Positions 1 through 7,430 of a stretch of DNA of 8,258 nt are shown here, one piece after another. The notes under the pieces are model-generated. The model did not search any database. It saw only the letters and a program-made list of their open reading frames with translations, and was not told the DNA's origin. A program made the translations under genes and the position numbers. The stretch is from Spirochaetales bacterium (lineage in GTDB: Bacteria > Spirochaetota > Spirochaetia > ARS1246): NCBI GenBank assembly GCA_018644745.1, contig JABGPX010000567.1:1-8258 (forward strand). The letters are read 5' to 3'. Position 1 is the first letter of the stretch. Every line of letters starts with the position of its first letter.

Positions 1-1
1 G

Positions 2-325
2 AAAGCAGAAAGAGTAATAGAACACCAATCGGGGCTTTTGTTCCCATATATAACAAAACGGGTATCACTCGATGAAGTAGATCATTTTATTCTATCATAC
101 AGCGCAAACCCCCGGCCTATCCGAAAACGGTCCTCGGGAGATTCCTTTGACGAATCGGTAGACCGGCACGCAAAGCATGGCTCGATCACTTCATTCGGAT
201 ATAAAAATAGTTCGGGGAAAGCGTCGACAATCGAGATACGGAAAAGCAGATCGACTACCGCGCTCGAGGACAATGTGCAGAATATTGCCGATTTCTGTGA
301 AATCCCGGTGAAGATTCAGGAGTAA
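2..325 (+). CDS. C-terminal part of an unrecognised protein, cut by the window edge
   Basis: The frame is open from the first bases to a TAA at 323-325, giving 107 codons with no stop. The gene probably begins outside the window. A TTG at 38 is the only in-window start candidate and has no convincing ribosome binding site. The visible part is hydrophilic and rich in Ser, Arg and Lys, with no membrane segment and no motif I recognise. Its last 17 residues (DNVQNIADFCEIPVKIQE region) look like an ordinary folded end. It converges on the UPF0158-GNAT gene and its stop lies 10 bases inside that gene. No function can be given. The length of open frame argues for a real gene, but a chance open frame is not excluded. 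Confidence 0.5.
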   Translation, partial: KAERVIEHQSGLLFPYITKRVSLDEVDHFILSYSANPRPIRKRSSGDSFDESVDRHAKHGSITSFGYKNSSGKASTIEIRKSRSTTALEDNVQNIADFCEIPVKIQE

Positions 326-1251
326 AGATTCTCCATCCCCCATCGATGCAGGTCCAGGTTAAAACCGGCGGATTGCCGCTCAAATCCGGAAAGGAGAAGT
401 TTCTCGGCAATTGCCATCGCTTCGCCCTCGGCTTCTATAAACACCCACTCAACACCGCGGCGGAATGCGTCTTCCAAATATCGGTCGATGAGAGTGCGGG
501 CCAGCCCAAGTCCACGGTATTCCGGCGTTATCAGCAGTTGAATGATCCGTCCATATCCGGGAGCATTATCGGTTTTATCGCCGGTTTTTCCATCTCGATA
601 CCAGAGAAAGCCTGCTAGCTCACCATCCGGCGCTTCGGCTCTGAGAATCCCGCTCGAAGGCGCATATAGCTGTCGAGCGTATTCCTCGTACAAAGCGGTA
701 ATCACCGGCTCGGGTATCTCCAAATGGTTGCCCGCAAATGCCTCTCTATCCAGACGGAGATAGGTGCTCCAATCTATTTCCTCAGGATAAACCAGCAGGA
801 AATCACTGAGAACCAACTCGGTGGTTTCGTCATCTCCCTCAACTTCTACACTTTCGAGCTTCTGGGCCTCTTTTACGAGATAAAACCACTCAATGACATA
901 CTCCCGCATTTCCCGTTCTTTATATTGAAACCAAAGACGCTCGATGTCTTCCCTCTCCTTCAACGCATTTTTGAATTTTCTGAACACACCTTTGCCGCTG
1001 GACAGAGAATCTCTCAATATCTCTCTATAAACGGGATTTCTCAGGTTCGCGACAAACTTCTCCATGAGCTGGAATCCCTTGCTCGAATTCCACTCAGGCA
1101 GAGATATAAAAACCTCCCCGTTTTGCGCATCAACTATTGCGTCTTCGGTTTTTACCTCACATGTACTGAGGTTGAAGACGTAGAACTTGTCCTGGTTTTC
1201 CATGCCGAAAATTATCTGATCAATTATTTCATGGCTTAGTTTCACTTCCAT
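316..1251 (-). CDS. UPF0158-like domain fused to a GNAT N-acetyltransferase
   Basis: This 311-residue protein has two parts. Residues 1 to about 125 resemble the UPF0158 family, whose function is unknown: LPEW at 51-54, a Gly-Phe and Phe-Val-containing helix around 59-67, GKGVFRKFKNAL at 86-97, then WF and an EWF segment at 121-123. Residues about 150-300 look like a GNAT acetyltransferase, which moves acetyl from acetyl-CoA to an amine. The acetyl-CoA loop is RGLGLA at 246-251, preceded by strand IIQLLIT and followed by an Ile-Glu-Ala-Glu strand and a GF-containing C-terminal helix. The ATG at 1251 has an AGAGGAAG site about 10 bases upstream. The gene starts 23 bases inside proS, so it is read from the proS promoter and probably translationally coupled. 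The substrate cannot be read from sequence. The domain calls rest on motif memory: GNAT is firm, UPF0158 fairly firm. Confidence 0.88.
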   Translation of the reverse strand: MEVKLSHEIIDQIIFGMENQDKFYVFNLSTCEVKTEDAIVDAQNGEVFISLPEWNSSKGFQLMEKFVANLRNPVYREILRDSLSSGKGVFRKFKNALKEREDIERLWFQYKEREMREYVIEWFYLVKEAQKLESVEVEGDDETTELVLSDFLLVYPEEIDWSTYLRLDREAFAGNHLEIPEPVITALYEEYARQLYAPSSGILRAEAPDGELAGFLWYRDGKTGDKTDNAPGYGRIIQLLITPEYRGLGLARTLIDRYLEDAFRRGVEWVFIEAEGEAMAIAEKLLLSGFERQSAGFNLDLHRWGMENLYS

Positions 1252-2941
1252 CTAAAACTTCTTCCTCTCTATACCTGAGAACGATACCCGGTATATCTTC
1301 AACATTTACTTCCCTGGTTTGCCCGCTTTTCCGTTCATACAATTCAGCTTTCCCGATTTCGAGCAACCGGGCTGATATTACAACTCTCAGGGGTACTCCG
1401 ATAAGGTCACAGTCATTAAATTTCACTCCCGGTGATTCATGCCTGTTATCCAGCAGCGTTAAAGGCTCGAGTTCATGATAAATTCGTTCCACCACCCGCT
1501 TAACAGATAAGGCTTTGCCTATTCCCATAAGAAATACTATATAGGGCGCAAGATTCACGGGCCACGCGATGCCGCGTTCATCACGATTCGACTCTACAAC
1601 AGCGCTTAACAACCTTCCCAGACCGATACCGTACGAACCCATTTGCGGAAATACTTTACTGCCATTTTCATCCTGAAAATAGAGATTCATGGCTCGAGAA
1701 TAAAAATCTGTCAGCTTGAAAATATTTCCAAGCTCTATAGCCCGAACTTCTTTCAATTCGCCATGGCACTGCAGGCAGCGATGGCCGGCTCTAGCCAGGG
1801 CAATATCCCCGGTTAAATCGGCTTCGTAGTCGCGGCCGTAGTTAACATTGAGCAGATGGCTGGATTCGGTGTTGGACCCATACACCAGATTGGGAGTCTG
1901 TACCGCCGATTCATCGGCGATGATGAAAAGATCCTGCTTGCCGATTGGAGAAAGATAACCGCGAATCAAACCGAGATTTATTAATTCCTTCCCTGAAGCG
2001 AGGCGAAGTTCCGACACACCGAGCAGGGCGGATAGTTTCTCATAGCTCACCTCAAAATCAGCCCGAACAATCGACATGATATATTTCTCAGGAGATTTGT
2101 ACACCAGAGCCTTTGCCAGTTTGCTCTTGGGGAGTTTCAACTGTTTACCGAGAAGGTCCATGTTCGTGCATCCCGGTGTCTCGGCGCTCTGTATTTCTAG
2201 AATTGGCTCATCGTCGACCGGCTTAATGGATTTTGCTATTTCTTGATTCGCCTGGTATCCGCATTTCCTACACACGATAACAACATTATTACCTTCATCG
2301 GTAGGCATGAGAAACTCATATGCTTTCTCGCCGCCCATAAATCCCACACTGCCCTCTGCTGTTACAGCTTTTAGTCCGCAGCGCGCAAAAATTCTCTGGT
2401 AAGCCGCGAAAACCCTTGGAAAAAAATTATTCAGCTCGTGGTATGTTCGATGAAAAGAGTACGCATCCTTCATGACGAACTCACGCGCACGGATAAGGCC
2501 GGATTTTGGCTTTTCTTCGTCGCGGAATTTAGTTTGAAACTGGAAAAGGAATATTGGTAGATCCCTATAGGATTTGAGCCCGCTTCGCACAAGTTCGACC
2601 ATGGCCTCTTCATGGCTCGGTGATAGGACAAGGTCCCGGCCATGCCTGTCAGCGAACCGCGCCATCCCGTTACTAATCATTGCCTCCCGACCGCCGCGCT
2701 GCCATAGATCAAGTGGATTCACGAGAGGAACCCGCACTTCCTGACCCGCGAGCGCGACCATCTCGTCACGCATAAGATTTTCGATCTTTCGTAACACTTC
2801 GATACCAAGGGGCAGATATGAATAAAGCCCGCGGCCTAGAAATCGTACAAATCCTCCCTGTACGAGGAGAATCTGGCTCTTAGATTTTAGCTCGTGGGGT
2901 ATTTCTCTAAACGTTTTCCCAAATAGGGCGGAATATCTCAT
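1229..2941 (-). CDS. proS: Prolyl-tRNA synthetase, bacterial type with editing insert
   Basis: This cytoplasmic class II enzyme charges tRNA(Pro) with proline using ATP. From the ATG at 2941 it has 570 residues, close to the 572 of E. coli. Motif 1 lies around PLVNPLDLW (72-80), the SPSHEE strand at 107-112, motif 2 from FRDE (139-142) to REFVMKDAYSFH (153-164), and motif 3 at GSYGIGLGRLL (435-445). About 225-395 hold the INS editing domain, with the lysine of ALVYKS (K282) matching the E. coli editing lysine. The rest is the anticodon-binding domain. CXXC pairs at 224/227 and 389/392 flank the insert and may hold zinc. The frame extends to a TTG at 3022, but that start lacks a ribosome site, and a good promoter lies between the two starts. 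GAGG sits 11 bases before the ATG at 2941. Confidence 0.97.
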   Translation of the reverse strand: MRYSALFGKTFREIPHELKSKSQILLVQGGFVRFLGRGLYSYLPLGIEVLRKIENLMRDEMVALAGQEVRVPLVNPLDLWQRGGREAMISNGMARFADRHGRDLVLSPSHEEAMVELVRSGLKSYRDLPIFLFQFQTKFRDEEKPKSGLIRAREFVMKDAYSFHRTYHELNNFFPRVFAAYQRIFARCGLKAVTAEGSVGFMGGEKAYEFLMPTDEGNNVVIVCRKCGYQANQEIAKSIKPVDDEPILEIQSAETPGCTNMDLLGKQLKLPKSKLAKALVYKSPEKYIMSIVRADFEVSYEKLSALLGVSELRLASGKELINLGLIRGYLSPIGKQDLFIIADESAVQTPNLVYGSNTESSHLLNVNYGRDYEADLTGDIALARAGHRCLQCHGELKEVRAIELGNIFKLTDFYSRAMNLYFQDENGSKVFPQMGSYGIGLGRLLSAVVESNRDERGIAWPVNLAPYIVFLMGIGKALSVKRVVERIYHELEPLTLLDNRHESPGVKFNDCDLIGVPLRVVISARLLEIGKAELYERKSGQTREVNVEDIPGIVLRYREEEVLDGSETKP

Positions 2942-2962
2942 CGGGTGAAGAACCTCGTATTT

Positions 2963-2992
2963 ATTGTAGGGCCACAGGAATCGTCGGGTCAA
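2963..2992 (-). promoter_or_regulatory. Promoter of proS
   Basis: On the minus strand TTGACC (2987-2992) is followed by an 18-base spacer and TACAAT (2963-2968), a near-consensus sigma-70 type promoter. The expected transcript start is about 15-18 bases before the ATG at 2941, just ahead of the GAGG site. This rules out the longer proS frame beginning at 3022. The call is by pattern only. Confidence 0.7.
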
Positions 2993-3003
2993 GCACTGTA
3001 TGG

Positions 3004-3033
3004 TTGACAACGGAATTCTCAAAATGATCTATT
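3004..3033 (+). promoter_or_regulatory. Candidate upstream promoter of eno
   Basis: A perfect TTGACA (3004-3009), within GGTTGACA, is followed after 18 bases by TCTATT (3028-3033), which matches the -10 consensus at four positions. It points towards eno and would give a leader of about 125 bases. It is weaker than the site at 3103 because of its -10 element. Confidence 0.35.
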
Positions 3034-3102
3034 AGACACGATATTCCCTTGGAACTTGCACTCTATCCTAGCAAAGATAGTTCATTTTGAGATTTGCTTA
3101 GG

Positions 3103-3132
3103 TTGACAGGGCTCGATGATACTGAACATATT
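3103..3132 (+). promoter_or_regulatory. Candidate main promoter of eno
   Basis: TTGACA (3103-3108), again within GGTTGACA, is followed after 18 bases by CATATT (3127-3132). Transcription would start near 3139, giving a leader of about 30 bases that still includes the eno ribosome site AGGAGA at 3157-3162. A second perfect AGGAGG at 3133-3138 has no start codon in reach and would fall upstream of the transcript start. Confidence 0.5.
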
Positions 3133-3134
3133 AG

Positions 3135-4463
<1,329 letters not shown>

Positions 4464-4485
4464 CCGGGTCCATAGTCCAATTAAA

Positions 4486-4518
4486 AGGCCGTTACGGAGC
4501 ATTCCGTGACGGCTTATT
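4486..4518. terminator. Bidirectional intrinsic terminator between eno and the acylphosphatase gene
   Basis: GCCGTTACGGA (4488-4498) pairs with TCCGTGACGGC (4503-4513) around a GCAT loop. The 11-base-pair stem has one G-U pair and can extend by two more pairs outward. On the plus strand it is followed by TTATTT, on the minus strand by TTTTAATT. It therefore ends eno in one direction and the response-regulator/acylphosphatase operon in the other. Confidence 0.85.
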
Positions 4519-4805
4519 TAGTATTCAATAGAAAAGGACCGATAGGTGCCCTGAACCGCCGCGGGCCTTTTCTCCACCCGCCGCACCGCTGACCCTGGAG
4601 GCCCTTGAGCAAGCCAGGAGATGAACCGGTCAACCGCACTTGGTTCGCCCTCGCAGAATAGCTCTACGGTGCTGTCAGGCATATTGCGGACCCAGCCGCG
4701 AACGCCCAAACTTCGTGCGGCACGTGCGGCGGAATAGCGGAATCCCACCCCCTGAACCCTGCCGCGTACTGATATGTGGAATGCTTTGGTTTCGGAATCA
4801 GGCAT
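4518..4805 (-). CDS. acyP: Acylphosphatase
   Basis: This small cytoplasmic enzyme hydrolyses acyl phosphates such as acetyl phosphate. The 95-residue length is typical. The phosphate-binding loop VRGRVQGVGFR ends in the catalytic Arg23, and the catalytic Asn41 lies in GWVRNMPD; both fall at the family's standard positions. GVRGWVRN and the C-terminal YRSFSIEY strand are also typical. The ATG overlaps the stop of the upstream response regulator (ATGCCTGA) and has no good ribosome site of its own, so it is probably translated by coupling. The shared operon invites a link to acyl phosphates as phosphodonors for response regulators, but that is inference. The bidirectional terminator starts at its stop codon. 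Confidence 0.96.
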   Translation of the reverse strand: MPDSETKAFHISVRGRVQGVGFRYSAARAARSLGVRGWVRNMPDSTVELFCEGEPSAVDRFISWLAQGPPGSAVRRVEKRPAAVQGTYRSFSIEY

Positions 4806-5175
4806 GTACCATAGATTCGATCTTCAAAAAGAGATCTTGGAACTCGAATGGTTTTTTGAAAAGGGGAAAAGGGTGTTCTATATCGGAATCGAGATACCCG
4901 CTGGTAATGATAATTTTCTTTTCGGGGCAGTATCGTTCAAGAAACCGAATCCAATAATGGCCGCCTAGAACGCTCATTCTATAATCGCTGATAATAACAT
5001 CAATGTCATGATCGAGAAGCTGCTCGATAGCCCCCGCACCGTCCGAAGCAACGACAACGGTGTAACCTTTGGTTACCAGAAAATCCCGCAGCGGCAATCT
5101 GATGGCATCTTCGTCCTCAACAACGAGCACGGTAAGTTTATTTCCCACGTGTAGACCTGTTCTCAATGAGCGCAT
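4798..5175 (-). CDS. Stand-alone response regulator (receiver domain only)
   Basis: The protein is one CheY-like receiver domain of 125 residues with no output domain. The acidic pocket is Glu20-Asp21-Glu22 in VLVVEDEDA, the phosphoacceptor is Asp64 in DVIISDYRM, the switch residue is in IIITSG (91-93), and the conserved lysine is Lys108 in LFKKPF. After Asp64 the usual Met-Pro turn reads MSVLGG, a mild departure. The ATG at 5175 has GAGG six bases upstream, although it lies 38 bases inside the previous gene. A GTG at 5148, closer to the stop of that gene, would remove nine residues and still leave a whole receiver. It probably works by protein contact or as a phosphorelay step. No partner kinase is in the window. 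Confidence 0.93.
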   Translation of the reverse strand: MRSLRTGLHVGNKLTVLVVEDEDAIRLPLRDFLVTKGYTVVVASDGAGAIEQLLDHDIDVIISDYRMSVLGGHYWIRFLERYCPEKKIIITSGYLDSDIEHPFPLFKKPFEFQDLFLKIESMVHA

Positions 5176-5752
5176 TTACCGCCTCGACCAGATCAGCGTT
5201 GTTTACCGGCTTCGGCAGAAACAACTCCGCACCTTCCGATAAAATTTTATCTTTGGCGCCAATTTCAGCGGAGACGCCGCTCATTGCTATTATCCGCGGG
5301 TTATTAAGGCTGTCGTCGCTAGTAATCCTTCGAATAAGCTCGTGCCCATCGATACCCGGCAGGCTCATATCGAGGATTATAATCGATGGCTTTTTGTCCG
5401 ATATGAGCTTTCCAGCTTCAAAGCCGTCAAGAGCCTGAATAATCTCATATCCTGGTACCGATCGTTTGAACAATTCGGCAAGCATGTTGTTGAGATTCTC
5501 TTCATCTTCGACAATGAGCAGATATTTGCTACCAGCGGCAGTGATTTCCTCAATTTCCTCAGGGATTCGCATCCCTCTCTCGGCAAGAAAAGCATGCAGA
5601 TCTTCAGCATACACCCGGTACTGCCCGCCAGGTGTGGTAAAAGCCTTGAGATGTTTATTTTTTATCCAATTTATTGCAGTTTGGTTAACTACACCGCAGA
5701 TATTAGCAACTTCCAATGCAGAAAAAATTCTGACCTTTTTCCCCTGTCTCAC
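5138..5752 (-). CDS. Response regulator with N-terminal excisionase/MerR-like helix-turn-helix
   Basis: From the GTG at 5752 this is a 204-residue protein. Residues about 9-57 form an excisionase/MerR-type DNA-binding domain (FSALEVANICGVV, TAINWIKNKHLKAF, then the wing TPGGQYRVYAEDLHAFL). Residues about 76-197 are a receiver with acidic pocket VEDEE (81-85), phosphoacceptor Asp128 in IIILDMSLPGIDG, Ser158 in IIAMSG and Lys181 in FLPKPV. DNA binding in front of the receiver is the reverse of the common OmpR/NarL order. The GTG is preceded by GGGAGG nine bases upstream. An in-frame TTG at 5800 lies upstream of the -10 element and is rejected. The target genes are unknown. It probably acts as a phosphorylation-controlled transcription factor and is first in a three-gene operon. 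Confidence 0.93.
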   Translation of the reverse strand: MRQGKKVRIFSALEVANICGVVNQTAINWIKNKHLKAFTTPGGQYRVYAEDLHAFLAERGMRIPEEIEEITAAGSKYLLIVEDEENLNNMLAELFKRSVPGYEIIQALDGFEAGKLISDKKPSIIILDMSLPGIDGHELIRRITSDDSLNNPRIIAMSGVSAEIGAKDKILSEGAELFLPKPVNNADLVEAVNALIENRSTRGK

Positions 5753-5787
5753 TACGCGTTCCCTCCCGAGCTTGCTGCAGATAAATA

Positions 5788-5816
5788 ATCTTATATGCAA
5801 GGGAACCCAGAGTCAA
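5788..5816 (-). promoter_or_regulatory. Promoter of the response-regulator/acylphosphatase operon
   Basis: TTGACT (5811-5816, minus strand), a 17-base spacer and TAAGAT (5788-5793) form a good sigma-70 type promoter in the 77-base gap after recX. The transcript would start near 5780, about 28 bases before the GTG at 5752, and would include the GGGAGG site. No terminator separates recX from this promoter, so read-through from recX could add to expression. Confidence 0.7.
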
Positions 5817-5829
5817 CGTTTTGAAGGTA

Positions 5830-6474
5830 TTATTTGAGATTTTGGAGATGCGCCTGAATCTGTCGATAAGAAAATCCACGAGCTGACATTTTTTTCATGA
5901 GATAATCCGGATCCAGAGTTCTATTCCTGCGGATCTTCTCGAGGGCTTGTGCTAAAGCAGCGTCCACAACCTCTTCTGTGAGCAGATCATCGAGCACCTG
6001 GGCGATAATCTGCCGGTCGATTCCGCGTTTTCGAAGGCCCGCCGACAGCAGATGACGCCCTTCAGGATGCCGACGAAGTCTGCTCGCGGCCCAAAGCTCC
6101 GCGTATCGGAAATCGTCAATATATCCTTCACGGCAGAGGTCTTCTACAACAACAGCTATCACTTCTGCGTCGAAGCCGCGCTTTTTAAGCTTGAGCTGCA
6201 ATTCCCTGCCGCTGTGCTCGCGACGCGAGAGCAGCTCTATTGCCTTCATTCTGGCGGTGAATCGTGCTGATTCGTTCTCTAAGGCTGCAAGCAGACTGGC
6301 GTCGACAACGCATTCTAAGCGCAGTAACCCGCAGATCTCCGACGCCTCCGACACAAAAAAAGAGGAGCCGTCCGAAAGTCCGATACGGACTTTCCCCTCT
6401 GCTCCTCTTCTATATTCGGTGACTGTATTATCTTTTTGAGAACTGGAACCTTCTTCGTGCTCCACGTCTTCCAT
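5830..6474 (-). CDS. recX: RecX family regulator of RecA
   Basis: RecX binds the RecA filament and limits its activity in recombination and SOS. The 214-residue protein has an N-terminal beta-like segment (KVRIGLSDGSSFFV, 28-41), then the helical RecX repeats: the LSRREHSGREL motif (82-92) leading to LKKRGF, EGYIDDFRYAELW (116-128), RHPEGRHLLSAGLRKRGI (135-152) and a third repeat at the C-terminus ending in GFSYRQIQAHL. The ATG at 6474 lies 47 bases inside rpsI and has only a weak purine-rich site, so translation is probably coupled to rpsI. A terminator-like hairpin covers roughly codons 22-40. A GTG directly after the hairpin (6354) has no ribosome site and would remove the beta segment, so the long start is preferred. 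recA is not in this window. Confidence 0.92.
   Translation of the reverse strand: MEDVEHEEGSSSQKDNTVTEYRRGAEGKVRIGLSDGSSFFVSEASEICGLLRLECVVDASLLAALENESARFTARMKAIELLSRREHSGRELQLKLKKRGFDAEVIAVVVEDLCREGYIDDFRYAELWAASRLRRHPEGRHLLSAGLRKRGIDRQIIAQVLDDLLTEEVVDAALAQALEKIRRNRTLDPDYLMKKMSARGFSYRQIQAHLQNLK
6355..6409 (-). terminator. Terminator-like hairpin at the end of rplM-rpsI, inside recX
   Basis: Reading the minus strand, AAGAGGAGC (6409-6401) pairs with GCTCCTCTT (6368-6360). Inside it GAAAGTCCG pairs with CGGACTTTC around a three-base loop (6394-6374). Seven T residues follow (6361-6355), overlapping the base of the outer stem. Two nine-base-pair stems plus the U tract are the form of an intrinsic terminator. 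It starts 19 bases after the rpsI stop, where it could fold once ribosomes leave rpsI. It lies wholly within the recX coding frame, so ribosomes on recX would disrupt it. Confidence 0.65.
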
Positions 6475-6820
6475 ATTTCTTTCGTTCTACCATCCTCGGG
6501 TCCCTGGTGAGGAAACCATTCGCGCGAAGAACCTTGATATTTGTTTCATCATAGGAAGCTAACGCTCGCGATATACCATGACGACACGCACCGGCTTGAC
6601 CCGTTGGACCGCCGCCGTGTGTAGTGATAAGCAAATCAAATTTATTGAGGGCATCGGTAACATCAAGAGGCTGTTTCACTACGAAAAGCAGACTCGGATT
6701 CGAAAAATATGTGTCTGCGGCTTTGCCGTTAACCGTAATATTTCCGCTTCCGCTCCGGAGAAATACCCGCGCAACCGCGGTTTTTCTTCTGCCAGTTCCA
6801 ATCGCTAAATTTTCTGCCAC
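6428..6820 (-). CDS. rpsI: 30S ribosomal protein S9
   Basis: S9 is a small-subunit protein whose C-terminal tail reaches the P-site tRNA. The 130-residue product matches E. coli in length and pattern: MAENLAIGTGRRKTAVARVF at the start, FVVKQPLDV, the THGGGPTGQAGACRHGISRAL segment, LTRDPRMVERKKYG and the basic tail ending in the conserved SKR. I chose the GTG at 6820 because GGAG lies seven bases upstream and the product then aligns with MAENQYYGTGRR of E. coli. The ATG at 6826, two codons earlier, has GGAG only one base away and is the alternative. The gene follows rplM by 15 bases in the usual operon. Its 3' end overlaps recX. Confidence 0.98.
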   Translation of the reverse strand: MAENLAIGTGRRKTAVARVFLRSGSGNITVNGKAADTYFSNPSLLFVVKQPLDVTDALNKFDLLITTHGGGPTGQAGACRHGISRALASYDETNIKVLRANGFLTRDPRMVERKKYGRRGARRRFQFSKR

Positions 6821-6835
6821 ACTCATACTCCTCGC

Positions 6836-7264
6836 TTAAACTTCAACTGTCTCAGGCTGCTGCGCAGCATGAGGATGACGTTCGTCTGCATACACTTTGA
6901 TATTTGTGAAAAGCTTTCTACCAAGTCTTCCCTTCGGGAGCATTCCGCGAACCGCATGCTCCATGGGAAAAACGGGTTTCCTTTTCAATGCTTTTTCATA
7001 CGTTTCGGTGGATAGACCGCCGGGATACCCGGAATGACGGTAATACTCTTTCTGCTGAGTCTTTCTTCCTGTTACTACCGCTTCTTTCGCATTAATAATG
7101 ATTACATAGTCGCCAATTTCCTGATGCGGTGTGTAGAGAGGTTTATGTTTACCCCTCGCAAGTTCAGCCGCCTTAACCGCGACTTTGCCCAAAACCTTAC
7201 CTTTTGCGTCTATGAGGTGCCATTTGCGCGTAACTTCCCTCGGCTTTACATAAATTGTTTTCAT
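6836..7264 (-). CDS. rplM: 50S ribosomal protein L13
   Basis: L13 is an early-assembling large-subunit protein. At 142 residues it equals the E. coli length and carries the family pattern: WHLIDAKGKVLGKVAVKAAELARGKHKPLYTPH, GDYVIIINA, the TGRK turn, YYRHSGYPGG, GMLPKGRLGRKLF and the C-terminal YADERHPHAAQQPE. The ATG at 7264 has GAGG nine bases upstream. rplM leads the rplM-rpsI(-recX) operon. L13 is known in E. coli to repress its own operon through the mRNA leader. The leader here, about 100 bases from the nearest candidate promoter, is long enough for similar control, but no recognisable L13 target is claimed. Confidence 0.98.
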   Translation of the reverse strand: MKTIYVKPREVTRKWHLIDAKGKVLGKVAVKAAELARGKHKPLYTPHQEIGDYVIIINAKEAVVTGRKTQQKEYYRHSGYPGGLSTETYEKALKRKPVFPMEHAVRGMLPKGRLGRKLFTNIKVYADERHPHAAQQPETVEV

Positions 7265-7328
7265 ATATGGGAACCTCTAAATCTGAATTTCTAGTAACGA
7301 TCGCACAGGAAACCATATACGGTGTTCC

Positions 7329-7391
7329 AATGTGCAAATATAACACTACTACCCTTATAACAGCAACGTGGGGGGCAAATATTTGCACATT
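7329..7391. repeat. Inverted repeat with 13-base arms across the rplM promoters
   Basis: AATGTGCAAATAT (7329-7341) is repeated exactly in inverse at 7379-7391, with 37 bases between. The right arm is part of the perfect 12-base palindrome GCAAATATTTGC (7375-7386). ATATTTGC also occurs twice in the same minus-strand direction, 41 bases apart (7382-7375 and 7341-7334), each time at a candidate -10 element. Confidence 0.8.
7337..7366 (-). promoter_or_regulatory. Candidate proximal promoter of rplM
   Basis: TTGCTG (7361-7366, minus strand), 18 bases, then TATATT (7337-7342). The -10 is good (five of six) and the -35 poor. It would give a leader of about 65 bases. The -10 lies in the left arm of the 7329-7391 inverted repeat. 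Confidence 0.4.
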
Positions 7392-7407
7392 ACACGTATA
7401 ATGTCAA
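7378..7407 (-). promoter_or_regulatory. Candidate distal promoter of rplM
   Basis: A perfect TTGACA (7402-7407, minus strand), 18 bases, then AATATT (7378-7383, four of six). It would give a leader of about 105 bases. The -10 lies in the palindrome GCAAATATTTGC (7375-7386), so a protein bound there would block it. Confidence 0.5.
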
Positions 7408-7430
7408 GAAAACCTTAAACAGGATTCAGG

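Noticed and set aside
724..1239. 171-residue plus-strand open frame
   Set aside because: It is wholly antisense to the UPF0158-GNAT gene, which has domain motifs and a ribosome site. The antisense product shows no family features.
5342..5788. 148-residue plus-strand open frame
   Set aside because: It is antisense to the helix-turn-helix response regulator, which carries all receiver residues and a promoter.
6352..6354. GTG directly after the U tract as an alternative recX start
   Set aside because: It has no ribosome site (the bases before it are CTCCTC and T residues), and it would remove the N-terminal segment KVRIGLSDGSSFFV that fits RecX.
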